Position numbers and translations under genes: made by a program. From Ruminococcus flavefaciens (lineage in GTDB: Bacteria; Bacillota; Clostridia; Oscillospirales; Ruminococcaceae), in assembly GCA_002348905.1 (NCBI GenBank), contig DEBW01000089.1, forward strand, positions 18,130-28,221: a DNA stretch of 10,092 nt. Direction: 5' to 3'. The stretch's first letter is position 1; each line of letters opens with the position of its first letter. A model generated the notes under the pieces. The model ran no database searches. It worked only from the letters and a program-made list of their open reading frames with translations, and was not told the origin of the DNA. Shown here piece by piece: positions 1 to 6,669 of this stretch.

Positions 1-2
1 AA

Positions 3-767
3 GAAGAAGAAGAAGAGGAAGAACCTACAACTGAAATAATGACAGATGAGAACGGCGATGAGTACACATTAATAGACATTGACGGACAGAAAGTTAAAGT
101 AGCTACTGGTCTTGAAAAGAAAATTGATGAAATTACTAAGTCCTTACTGCAAGACATATACATCACCGGTATCAGTATGCCGGAAACAGCTCTTACTCCG
201 CCAACAGACTGGACTTCCTTAACGAAAAACGGTTTGACACTAAAACTTCCTGACGGCTTCACCGAAGAAGCCGAAGACGATTATGGCATGATACCGTATA
301 CCTTCAAGTATAATAAGGTCAAAGGCACTGTGTCAGTAGACACCGCATCCGAGGCTGAAAAAGCTGAATCCAGCAAAAAGTCAAATGAAGCGTTACTTGA
401 AAATTACGAGAAAACAAAGGAACTCTTTGCAAAATTCGGTCTTGATTACGACGGAACAGAACATTCATTATATAGGAATCTTCTTGCAATTACCCGTAAC
501 GACATAGAAAATGCCGATGATGAAGTTAAAAACGATCTTTCAAGTTATGGAATCTACATGATGTTCTATGAAAAAGCTTATACTATCGAGAAAGACGGCT
601 CAGATATCTATGTCTTTCAATGTAAAAAAGTTTTGGAAGAAAACGGTCAGACATTTTACACGGTTTATATTTTCAATGATGACGGCAAAGAAGACGCTTT
701 CGACATACTATGCTCTGACCTTAGTACGGCTCTGAAGATAGCCGGTTCTGCTGAAATATCCTATTAA
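3..767 (+). CDS. Secreted paralog-family protein, 5'-truncated by the window edge (family member 1)
   Basis: The reading frame is open to the left edge. Before the first internal ATG at 39 it encodes a run of seven Glu followed by PTTEI, so 39 is very unlikely to be the true start. The missing N terminus probably holds a lipoprotein signal and an acidic linker, as in the complete members downstream; that is inference. Counting from the ATG at 39, the visible part shows the family's domain: a PETALTPPTDW segment near residues 48-58, FGLDYDGT near 133-140, LLAITRNDIEN near 148-158, and a C-terminal ALKIAGSAEI. It resembles the member at 3044 most closely (LKLP, DYDGT, a D(I)(Y/F)(V/I)F strand). 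No catalytic motif is visible and I do not recognise a named family. The next paralog starts 20 bases downstream, so the two are probably co-transcribed. That it is a real gene is near certain; its function is unknown. Confidence 0.85.
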   Translation, partial: EEEEEEEPTTEIMTDENGDEYTLIDIDGQKVKVATGLEKKIDEITKSLLQDIYITGISMPETALTPPTDWTSLTKNGLTLKLPDGFTEEAEDDYGMIPYTFKYNKVKGTVSVDTASEAEKAESSKKSNEALLENYEKTKELFAKFGLDYDGTEHSLYRNLLAITRNDIENADDEVKNDLSSYGIYMMFYEKAYTIEKDGSDIYVFQCKKVLEENGQTFYTVYIFNDDGKEDAFDILCSDLSTALKIAGSAEISY

Positions 768-787
768 CATACAAAAGGAGAACAAAT

Positions 788-1648
788 ATGAAAAAACTTC
801 TGGCATTGCTTCTCATGCTGTCAGCAATATCGCTCGTTTCATGCGAAAAGAACGAGGTACTGCCGTCTGAGGGCGAAATTCCCGTATCCGAGAGCGAATC
901 CGCAGAAACTACAGGCTCTACCGCTGAGGAGACTACCGAAAGCACTACCCTTTCAATGGAAGAAGAAATAAAGCAAATGGAGGAAACTCTTTTTGACATA
1001 AACATAACCGCTCAGGACGTACCGGCTGATTGTCTTGATATACCGTCTGACTGGACAAATATATCCTGTAAATGCGGAGTTGAACTCAGTGTACCGTCTG
1101 ACGTAACAAAGACCGAGACAAGCGGCAGTATGGAAGTTTTCAACAACGCTGACGAAAACGGCGTTATTGATACCTCCCTTTACTTCATCTACAGCAACGA
1201 CTGGTCAGAAACAGAAGAAAATGGTCCTTCCGCTGATGAAGAAGAATACATGAAGCTTATGTACGATCAGCTTGGCATACCTTTTGACGGCACTAATGCT
1301 ACAATGTATGACGAACCGCTGAAAGCCGCAGGCATCGACACAAAGGGTACTCGCTACGGCAGAGTAAAGGGACTGCTCTCAGTAGACGAAAAGGCTCTCG
1401 AAGGTGCTGACGAGACTACAGTAAAGGCTATACGCTGGGCAAAGGGTATGACCTTTTCGCCTTTCAAGAATGCCTATATTTATGAAAAGGACAACGCTCA
1501 TCTTGTAATACATCAGTACGGCGAAAATGATAATCAGTACTGGCTCAACGTAATGCCGGACGACAATGTGGAACACTGCTTTATGATAACAGCTCCGGAC
1601 AAGGAAACAGCACTGAAAATAGCCGCATCCGCCGAGATAGCCCAATAA
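788..1648 (+). CDS. Putative lipoprotein, divergent member 2 of the tandem paralog family
   Basis: This 286-residue protein starts with a short Lys-rich n-region and a hydrophobic stretch ending in the lipobox LVSC, with Cys19 as the predicted lipidation site. It is therefore expected on the outer face of the cytoplasmic membrane. Residues 20-65 are a Glu/Ser/Thr-rich acidic linker. The globular part keeps the family signatures in altered form: ITAQDVPADCLDIPSDW near 73-89, IPFDGT near 164-169, KNAYIYEKDN near 227-236, and ALKIAASAEIAQ at the end. It is the most divergent of the four. The usual LLAITSEDIEN block is replaced by a longer, unlike stretch around 176-206, and there are two extra Cys in the DW region (Cys94, Cys96). 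An AAAGGAG ribosome site lies just before the ATG. It sits 20 bases after the previous paralog and 22 before the next, suggesting one operon. Function unknown. Confidence 0.88.
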   Translation: MKKLLALLLMLSAISLVSCEKNEVLPSEGEIPVSESESAETTGSTAEETTESTTLSMEEEIKQMEETLFDINITAQDVPADCLDIPSDWTNISCKCGVELSVPSDVTKTETSGSMEVFNNADENGVIDTSLYFIYSNDWSETEENGPSADEEEYMKLMYDQLGIPFDGTNATMYDEPLKAAGIDTKGTRYGRVKGLLSVDEKALEGADETTVKAIRWAKGMTFSPFKNAYIYEKDNAHLVIHQYGENDNQYWLNVMPDDNVEHCFMITAPDKETALKIAASAEIAQ

Positions 1649-1670
1649 CCGTCCGTAAAGGAGGCAATTT

Positions 1671-2576
1671 ATGAGGAAACTTTTAGCTGTTACAGCCGTT
1701 CTTTCTGCGCTGTCACTCACAGCCTGTGCAAACAACGAACAAGGGACTGAATACAAGGACTTTTTCGAGGAAGAAAGTGTTACCGAAGAAGCATCAACAG
1801 AAGAAACTTCCGACAAATCTGAAACCAGCATTGCTCCATACAGCATACCTTTCGGAGTTTACGACTCTGACGGCAACAACTACGGCGGTACTTACAACGA
1901 AGATGCTGCAAATATCTTCAAGGACGGAACTTTTAAGTCTCCTGTGTTTGATTATGAATACAGCAGCGGATACACTGATCCTGACGTAAGGCTGTACTCT
2001 GCCGGTCTTACTGCGTCCGAGCTGCCGGAAGAAGCTTTTGACGTACCTGAGGACTGGGACACTGCATCTGAATCAGGAATAACATTCAGAGTACCGGCAG
2101 GCTCTAAAGAATCGGATATCTACGGAAAATCCTATTTCTCTTACAGCGGTGATACATTCGCCTCAGTGTACTATTCCGATGAACAGACCGAAGAAGCAAA
2201 GGGATTCAGCGAATATCTCACTGATAAATACAGCGAATGTTTCGGAAAATTCGGTCTTACATTTGACGGGACAGAATGTTCGATATACAAGGATCTGCTT
2301 GCTATAACCAGCGAAGATATCGAAAATACTGACGATGATACCAGAGAAATGCTCGATATGCTCGGCAACCGCTTTTGTTTCGCAAAAAAAGCCTACATTC
2401 TTGAAAAAGGCGAAAATACTATCATCATCTTACAGGAAAACACTGAAACTTCCAAAACGACTGATCTTTCCCTGAAAATATTCACTTCTGAAAACAAGGA
2501 AATATCCGTGGCTATATATTGCAGCGATGAAGAAACTGCGCTTAAAATAGCTGCTTCTTTTGAATTTACAGAATAA
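1671..2576 (+). CDS. Putative lipoprotein, member 3 of the tandem paralog family
   Basis: This 301-residue protein has a type II signal peptide with lipobox LTAC, Cys19 being the predicted lipidated residue, followed by a Glu/Thr/Ser-rich linker to about residue 52. A Tyr/Gly/Asp-rich segment at roughly 56-110 (with VYDSDGNNYGG) is absent from the other complete members and makes this the longest of them. The shared domain follows: LTASELPEEAFDVPEDWD at 113-130, FGKFGLTFDGT at 191-201, LLAITSEDIEN at 209-219, KKAYILEKGEN at 239-249, and TALKIAASFEF near the C terminus. The AAAGGAGG ribosome site 22 bases after the previous stop supports the ATG at 1671 and co-transcription. The domain repeats between paralogs but shows no enzyme signature that I recognise. 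A surface-binding or sensing role is only a guess. Confidence 0.9.
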   Translation: MRKLLAVTAVLSALSLTACANNEQGTEYKDFFEEESVTEEASTEETSDKSETSIAPYSIPFGVYDSDGNNYGGTYNEDAANIFKDGTFKSPVFDYEYSSGYTDPDVRLYSAGLTASELPEEAFDVPEDWDTASESGITFRVPAGSKESDIYGKSYFSYSGDTFASVYYSDEQTEEAKGFSEYLTDKYSECFGKFGLTFDGTECSIYKDLLAITSEDIENTDDDTREMLDMLGNRFCFAKKAYILEKGENTIIILQENTETSKTTDLSLKIFTSENKEISVAIYCSDEETALKIAASFEFTE

Positions 2577-2653
2577 TATACGTCTCAACTAAAGTATATC
2601 ACATTTTCACTACAGCGAAACCACCTTTTCATAATCCAATTGGTATCTTTCGC

Positions 2654-2660
2654 AGAAAGG
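2654..2660 (+). promoter_or_regulatory. Ribosome binding site that selects the start at 2673
   Basis: AGAAAGG lies 12 bases before the ATG at 2673. The same heptamer lies 12 bases before the ATG at 3044, in a closely similar leader. An ATG at 2640, in the same frame, lacks any such site, so 2673 is the better start. The 12-base gap is long for this organism's genes. Confidence 0.55.
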
Positions 2661-2672
2661 CAGATCATAGCT

Positions 2673-2993
2673 ATGAAATACCATCGCAAACGAAGCGGCA
2701 TTCCGCTCTCAGTCGGGATGCTCTGCTTCTCAATCTATTCGATTCCGTGGCTGATATGGACGAAGAATGCAGCGCCCACACCGAATGACCAAAAGCTGAT
2801 AAAATGGTACGGCATCGGTGCGCTCATCGTTCTTTTCGCCGGCACAATCGGCGGCACGGTGTTTAAGATCAAATATCTGGAAAAAAAGCTGACCAAAAAG
2901 CAGCTTTTTCGGCTGGATGTGTACATTGCGGCGGTCGGGGTACTGGTGATGTTGATCATCGGCAGCGTCATGCTGAATAAGTTATATGCGTAA
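2673..2993 (+). CDS. Small three-helix membrane protein of unknown function
   Basis: The 106-residue product (start at 2673 chosen from the ribosome site; an in-frame ATG at 2640 would add 11 residues) begins with a basic MKYHRKR end. It shows three hydrophobic segments: about 10-29, 45-65 and 82-102. A basic loop (KYLEKKLTKKQ) lies between the second and third. No catalytic or transport motif is recognisable. It stands out from its surroundings: a hand count over 2701-2980 gives 140 G+C in 280 bases (50%), against roughly 40% in neighbouring genes, and the codons favour GGC, ATC, CTG and GCG. It separates two paralogous lipoprotein genes, and its leader matches that of the downstream gene. 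Both points suggest later insertion into the array, which is inference. A small integral membrane protein is a safe call; anything more specific is not. Confidence 0.65.
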   Translation: MKYHRKRSGIPLSVGMLCFSIYSIPWLIWTKNAAPTPNDQKLIKWYGIGALIVLFAGTIGGTVFKIKYLEKKLTKKQLFRLDVYIAAVGVLVMLIIGSVMLNKLYA

Positions 2994-3043
2994 TGCATCT
3001 GATGCAGGAAAAAACCGCTTTCACAGAAAGGTAAATCATAATA

Positions 3044-3823
3044 ATGAAAAAGTTTTTTTATACAGTCATTCTGCTTTCTTTAATAACTCTCCCTGCTTGC
3101 AGATCAGAAGGATCTTATAATGATTATCCCGATGACCCGATAGTTGCTGAAACTTCTATCCCTGAGGAAAAAAATTATACCATAAATGATGACAGCATTG
3201 AAAAACTTCAGGCTTCCATGCTCAAAAAAATTGACCTTACTGCTTCTGAACTGCCGGAAGATGCGCTTGATACTCCAGATGACTGGACTGTATTCACCCA
3301 GAATAAAGTCTCTTTAAAGCTTCCGCCCGACTCCGTAAAAGGCGAATATATGGAAGAGGAGGCTTACGACTTCACTTATGGCGGTCTCAGCGGAAAAGTT
3401 TTCATTGACGAAACTTCCGACGAAAGTGAAACGGTCCTTAATACTATGTTTGAAACAATGGGCGACGACTTCAAAACTGCCTTTGACGAATTCGGCATGG
3501 ATTACGACGGAACTATGCGTTCTGTCTACAAAAATCTGCTCACACTTACCAGCGAGGACATCGAAAACTCTGACAAGGATACAAAAAATACGCTCTCACC
3601 CCTCGGAGCAAGTTTAATGTTCTTTAAAAAAGCCTATATACTTGAAAAAGACGGCATGGATATTTTCATATTCAAGATGTCAAATACCTTCGACATCGAG
3701 GAAATGACAACGTATTCAGTAAGCATTTTTGATGCTGACGGCAATGAATATTCCTCATCCATATGCTGCAACGATGAAGATACAGCGCTGAAAATAGCCG
3801 TTACTGCTGATATAGCTGAATAA
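3044..3823 (+). CDS. Putative lipoprotein, member 4 of the tandem paralog family
   Basis: The 259-residue protein has a signal peptide with lipobox LPAC and Cys19 as the predicted lipid anchor, then a short acidic linker to about residue 45. The shared domain is complete: LTASELPEDALDTPDDWT at 65-82, SLKLP near 90-94, FGMDYDGT at 150-157, LLTLTSEDIEN at 165-175, KKAYILEKDGMDIFIF at 195-210, and TALKIAVTADIAE at the end. It is closest to the truncated member at the left edge, sharing LKLP, DYDGT and a YSVSIFDADG-type strand. The start is supported by AGAAAGG at 3025-3031, though its 12-base spacing is wide. The transglutaminase-like gene follows after 30 bases, so the two are plausibly co-expressed. 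Function unknown; extracytoplasmic membrane attachment is well supported. Confidence 0.9.
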   Translation: MKKFFYTVILLSLITLPACRSEGSYNDYPDDPIVAETSIPEEKNYTINDDSIEKLQASMLKKIDLTASELPEDALDTPDDWTVFTQNKVSLKLPPDSVKGEYMEEEAYDFTYGGLSGKVFIDETSDESETVLNTMFETMGDDFKTAFDEFGMDYDGTMRSVYKNLLTLTSEDIENSDKDTKNTLSPLGASLMFFKKAYILEKDGMDIFIFKMSNTFDIEEMTTYSVSIFDADGNEYSSSICCNDEDTALKIAVTADIAE

Positions 3824-3853
3824 TACACAGTCAGACTTCTCAGGAGGTGCAAA

Positions 3854-5551
3854 ATGAAACGCTTCACCAGAATTTCCGCATTATTTTTATCAATAGCCGT
3901 TACATTTCCATGCATAAGTCCGCCTGCCGGAGAATGTATCAATACCAAAGATTATGACTTTGACTTTGACAATGTTGAAGTTGACGAGAACAACTGGGAG
4001 TACATACCTACCACTAACATTGCTACCGGTGAAAAGTCGTATTCTCTCTGGATGTACCCTATTGCAGATGTCAGCACTCTTGAAATACCGGCAAGCTACA
4101 ACGGACTTGAAGTAACGCAAGTTGAAGTATCAAATTATGACTGTGAGGACTACCGCATAAATTCACTCATATTCCCTGATACTATATCAGATGCATATCC
4201 TCAGTTTGAAAATATCCCAACGCTGAAAACGCTGACTTTCGGGAGTGACGAGATACATTTTGACAGGAACTCCTATTTCAGACAGACCGGTATCGAGGAA
4301 CTCAGCCTGCCGAAAATTATACCGACTGAACCGGCTCACACCTATAATATTGATTTCAGAGAAAATCCGGAGCTTAAACGTGTCATATTCCGTGACAGCT
4401 CAGATACTATTACTGTCGGAAATGAATTTTTCAAAGACTGTCCGAAACTGGAGGAGTTTGTCCTGCCTGATACTTGCAAGCTGCTTATCACAGAGATAAA
4501 TTCATTCAGCAATACAGGACTGAAAAAGCTTGATTTTTCGGTTGAAACTGACATATCTTCAACGAGTTTCGCAAACTGTGAGGCTCTGAGCAGTGTTACT
4601 TTCCGTAAAAAGTGCAAAGTCGGCGGAAATTCATTTTTTAACTGTCACTCACTTACAGACGTTACATTTGAAGAACCTCCCACACTTACTATCCACGCTT
4701 TTTCTGGATGTGATTCTCTCACCAACATAAACATCGACACGGATTTCGACTTCAACGGTGCAGGATTTTCAGAATGTCCGACACTCCGGAGCATAAATTC
4801 CAAAAATGTATTTGACGAGACTACAGGCGATTTTGTACCGGAATACAGGGATATGATATTCAGAAATTTCAACGCCGCACAGAATACAGGCTTTATAAAC
4901 GACTACATACAGGCTCAGATACAGAAAGTCATAGATGAAAATATCACTCCTGATATGACCGATATACAAAAACTCCGCATAGCTCACGACTGGATATGCG
5001 ACAATGCCATATACGCCGAGGACGAAAAGTTCTACAACAACCCTGAGTACCACACTGACGCTTCTGTTTTTCTGAATGATATCAGCGTATGTGAGGGGTA
5101 CGCAAGGGCTTTGAATCTTTTCTGCCACGCTCTTGGACTGCCCTCATGCTACGTCAACAGTTCTTCTCATGCATGGGTGATAGTCAAGCTTGACGGACAC
5201 TGGTTTCACACCGATGTTACGTGGGACGATTACCTCCACACTATAAACTGGTTTCTGTGCTCAGACGATGAACTGGTAAAGGCTGGCGGTGCTCATTCAA
5301 GGTGGAACATAAAAAAGCCTTCTTCCATGCACGACTTTCAGGAGACTGAACTCCCGAAATGTACCTGTCCTATGGGAGATGTCAACACTGACGGCAAAGT
5401 GGGAGCTGCTGACCTTGTGACTTACAGCCGTTTTCTTCTCGGCGCACAGGACATCCCGAAAGATGATATCATACTCTCGGATATGAACTACGACGGCTCA
5501 TACGATTCTTTCGACATGGTGAAACTACGAAAAAAAGCTATAAGACAATGA
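3854..5551 (+). CDS. Secreted leucine-rich-repeat, transglutaminase-like protein with C-terminal dockerin
   Basis: This 565-residue protein starts with a signal peptide (MKRFTR, then a hydrophobic stretch to about residue 19). TFPC is a poor lipobox, so signal peptidase I cleavage is more likely. Residues about 55-315 hold degenerate BspA-like (LRR_5) repeats of the type F-x-(N/D/G)C-x-(S/K/A)L-x-x-(V/I)-x-(F/I). Residues about 365-475 form a transglutaminase-like fold with the expected triad: Cys413 in SVCEGYA, His439 in SSSHAWV and Asp454 in HTDVTWDD. Such domains act as cysteine proteases, peptide cross-linkers or inactive binders; the triad suggests activity. Residues about 507-563 are a type I dockerin with two calcium loops: D509-N511-D513-D520, and D543-N545-D547-D554. 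Dockerins bind cohesins on a scaffoldin, so the protein is probably held on a cellulosome or surface complex. CAGGAGGTG precedes the ATG, and the gene follows the lipoprotein array. The target is unknown. Confidence 0.92.
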   Translation: MKRFTRISALFLSIAVTFPCISPPAGECINTKDYDFDFDNVEVDENNWEYIPTTNIATGEKSYSLWMYPIADVSTLEIPASYNGLEVTQVEVSNYDCEDYRINSLIFPDTISDAYPQFENIPTLKTLTFGSDEIHFDRNSYFRQTGIEELSLPKIIPTEPAHTYNIDFRENPELKRVIFRDSSDTITVGNEFFKDCPKLEEFVLPDTCKLLITEINSFSNTGLKKLDFSVETDISSTSFANCEALSSVTFRKKCKVGGNSFFNCHSLTDVTFEEPPTLTIHAFSGCDSLTNINIDTDFDFNGAGFSECPTLRSINSKNVFDETTGDFVPEYRDMIFRNFNAAQNTGFINDYIQAQIQKVIDENITPDMTDIQKLRIAHDWICDNAIYAEDEKFYNNPEYHTDASVFLNDISVCEGYARALNLFCHALGLPSCYVNSSSHAWVIVKLDGHWFHTDVTWDDYLHTINWFLCSDDELVKAGGAHSRWNIKKPSSMHDFQETELPKCTCPMGDVNTDGKVGAADLVTYSRFLLGAQDIPKDDIILSDMNYDGSYDSFDMVKLRKKAIRQ

Positions 5552-5573
5552 GCGAACAGAATTAATTCATTAT

Positions 5574-5642
5574 TTAGTTATCAGAGCTTAGAACTCAGTT
5601 TTCAGAATTAGCCTTTAGCTATCAGCCGTTAGCCATTAGCTT
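5574..5642. repeat. Degenerate AGCTA/TATCAG-type repeat block, left copy
   Basis: After the dockerin gene the DNA becomes a string of short related words such as TTAGCTATCAG, GTTAGCCATTAGCT and GAACTCAGTTTTCAG. The block at 6557-6669 uses the same words in reverse complement: 14 bases at 5607-5620 match 6601-6614 inverted without mismatch, and 11 bases at 5631-5641 match 6615-6625 inverted. It is non-coding in every frame and probably one of a family of dispersed intergenic repeats. Confidence 0.7.
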
Positions 5643-5650
5643 GTAAGGAA

Positions 5651-5709
5651 TGACCATTATTTTCCATTATTTCCAAATACACAAATCATTTTGATAAACA
5701 TGAAGCAAA
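5651..5709 (+). repeat. 59-base direct repeat, left copy
   Basis: This stretch matches 6447-6505 in the same orientation at 55 of 59 positions, counted by eye. It ends with the CATTTTGATAA motif and ATGAAGCAAA. It lies directly upstream of the AT-rich gene at 5733. A shorter related stretch (CACAA...ATTTTGATAAA) recurs at 6678-6699 just before the aroB promoter. Confidence 0.88.
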
Positions 5710-5718
5710 CACACTATC

Positions 5719-5724
5719 GGAGGA
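5719..5724 (+). promoter_or_regulatory. Ribosome binding site that selects the start at 5733
   Basis: GGAGGA sits 8 bases before the ATG at 5733. The same frame could be extended to a TTG at 5691 or an ATG at 5700, but both fall inside the 59-base repeat and have no ribosome site, so they are rejected as starts. Confidence 0.75.
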
Positions 5725-5732
5725 AATACAAA

Positions 5733-6206
5733 ATGAAAAAAAGAACAGTTCTTATTACAATAATTATTTTTATTGGTATATTTGGAGCAGCGATTTTTAT
5801 ATGGTATGGTATTCCATTTTTAATTGGCAGAAGTAATGATGTAAAAACTTCATTCACAGATGAACAAGAAAAAATAATCGCTGAAAAGCTTGACGTTGAT
5901 GATCGTGAGCTTTCTGTAGAAAAGATGGAGTACACACATTATAGGAGCAAAGGCAAAAAAGTCATTCAATTCAGGATATACGGAAAAATAAACAGCTTGG
6001 ATTCAATTGAAAAAACATATAAATTAGATAAAGTATTAGGTGGAAAAGATAACAACTCTAATCATATTCAAAAAGAGTATAGTCACAAGAAAAATGGTAA
6101 TAAATTTTGTATAGCAGAAAGTTTTAATAACAATGCTACTTATGATGTATACTTCCGTATCAATGAATATGATAAAGAGCTTGAGAATATTATGAAAGCC
6201 AAATAA
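5733..6206 (+). CDS. AT-rich gene for a small membrane-anchored extracytoplasmic protein, unknown function
   Basis: The 157-residue product has a basic N terminus (MKKR) and one strongly hydrophobic segment at about 5-31 with no lipobox or clear cleavage site. It is probably an N-terminally anchored protein with a roughly 125-residue Lys/Asn/Tyr-rich domain outside. That domain alternates charged helix-like parts (FTDEQEKIIAEKLDVDDREL) and strand-like parts (KVIQFRIYGKI, YDVYFRINEYD), which resembles small YxeA-like or immunity-type proteins only in a general way; I do not recognise a family. Base composition is striking: 121 G+C in 420 bases over 5761-6180 (29%), versus about 40-48% in neighbouring genes. 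It lies between two 59-base direct repeats, consistent with an acquired or duplicated segment. A hairpin at 6213-6231 follows its stop, but has no T-run. Confidence 0.75.
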   Translation: MKKRTVLITIIIFIGIFGAAIFIWYGIPFLIGRSNDVKTSFTDEQEKIIAEKLDVDDRELSVEKMEYTHYRSKGKKVIQFRIYGKINSLDSIEKTYKLDKVLGGKDNNSNHIQKEYSHKKNGNKFCIAESFNNNATYDVYFRINEYDKELENIMKAK

Positions 6207-6212
6207 TAGTAG

Positions 6213-6231
6213 GGGCGGATATCATCCGCCC
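6213..6231. repeat. GC-rich hairpin after the small membrane-anchored gene
   Basis: GGGCGGAT and ATCCGCCC form an 8-base-pair perfect stem with an ATC loop, 6 bases after the stop codon. It could end or stabilise the transcript. No T-run follows on either side, so it is not a standard rho-independent terminator. The preceding GTAGG matches the start of the 26-base element at 6276, suggesting the same class of intergenic hairpin element. Confidence 0.65.
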
Positions 6232-6275
6232 ATGTATGTGGTCGTTGTCACAAAATCACCGGTCAAACATTTTCC

Positions 6276-6301
6276 GTAGGGAACGCCGCCCTCGGCGTTC
6301 C
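6276..6301 (+). repeat. 26-base hairpin element, first copy
   Basis: The element begins GTAG and contains GGAACGCCG paired with CGGCGTTCC (9 base pairs) around a CCCT loop. Its reverse complement recurs at 6396-6421 with one mismatch in 26. A GC-rich stem inside AT-rich intergenic DNA is typical of small dispersed palindromic elements; that classification is inference. Confidence 0.75.
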
Positions 6302-6395
6302 GTTTCATGTCAATTGCTAATATACGTATAATCATGGGTGCATCATAATTTTCCGGTCAACGATAATCATAATCATTCGGGTGGTTTGCCGGTTC

Positions 6396-6421
6396 GGAAC
6401 GCCGAAGGCGGCGTTCCCTAC
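6396..6421 (-). repeat. 26-base hairpin element, inverted second copy
   Basis: GGAACGCCG pairs with CGGCGTTCC around an AAGG loop, followed by CTAC. It is the reverse complement of 6276-6301 at 25 of 26 positions; the single change is in the loop, leaving the stem intact. The two copies could also pair with each other across about 95 bases. Confidence 0.75.
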
Positions 6422-6446
6422 AGATATTAATTCCAATCCCCAATAA

Positions 6447-6505
6447 TGACCTTTATTTTCCATTATTCCCAGATACACAAATCATTTTGATAAGCATGAA
6501 GCAAA
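6447..6505 (+). repeat. 59-base direct repeat, right copy
   Basis: This is the same-orientation copy of 5651-5709 with 4 mismatches. Unlike the left copy it is not followed by a ribosome site or open frame, so the element itself does not appear to be coding. Confidence 0.88.
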
Positions 6506-6556
6506 TGCCTGTTTCAAGCCTTGTAATCATGTTCACGAAATAAATTTGTTCTTGGG

Positions 6557-6669
6557 AACTATCAGCTATCAGAACCTGTACCTTAGCTCTGAAAGCTAAC
6601 AGCTAAAGGCTAATAGCTAATGGCTTATACTGATAACTGAGGTCTGCGGTCTGAGTTCTGAGTTCTGTC
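6557..6669. repeat. Degenerate AGCTA/TATCAG/GTTCTGA repeat block, right copy
   Basis: The block holds short tandem-like words: CTATCAG twice, AGCTAACAGCTAAAGGC, AGCTAATGGCT, and a run of GGTCTG and GAGTTCTGAGTTCTG units. It is largely an inverted relative of 5574-5642, including a 14-base perfect inverted match at 6601-6614. It contains no open frame and ends about 30 bases before the aroB promoter. Confidence 0.7.

Noticed and set aside
1379..1846. A 155-codon open frame on the minus strand
   Set aside because: It overlaps the ends of two well-supported lipoprotein genes, has no convincing ribosome site, and its composition reads as the antisense of acidic coding sequence. The same reasoning excludes the other minus-strand frames in the window.
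2883..2909. A terminator-like hairpin (AAAAAGCTG with CAGCTTTTT) inside the small membrane gene
   Set aside because: It lies in the coding sequence over Lys, Leu, Gln and Phe codons, the T-run is part of the stem, and no transcript boundary is expected there. It is probably a coincidence of codon content.
2994..3006. A palindrome TGCATC-T-GATGCA right after the small membrane gene's stop as a terminator
   Set aside because: Only about five base pairs can form with a workable loop and no T-run follows.
3854..3913. The dockerin protein as a lipoprotein
   Set aside because: The Cys at residue 20 follows TFP, which does not fit the L-(A/S/T)-(G/A/S)-C lipobox seen in the neighbouring genes, so an ordinary signal peptide is more likely.
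5691..5732. An N-terminal extension of the small AT-rich gene from TTG at 5691 or ATG at 5700
   Set aside because: These codons lie within the 59-base repeat and have no ribosome site, while GGAGGA fits the ATG at 5733. The extension would also put a charged stretch before a normal membrane anchor.
5574..6669. A CRISPR array, suggested by the dense short repeats
   Set aside because: The repeat words are short, degenerate and irregularly spaced, with no constant repeat length or unique spacers, and no cas gene is present.
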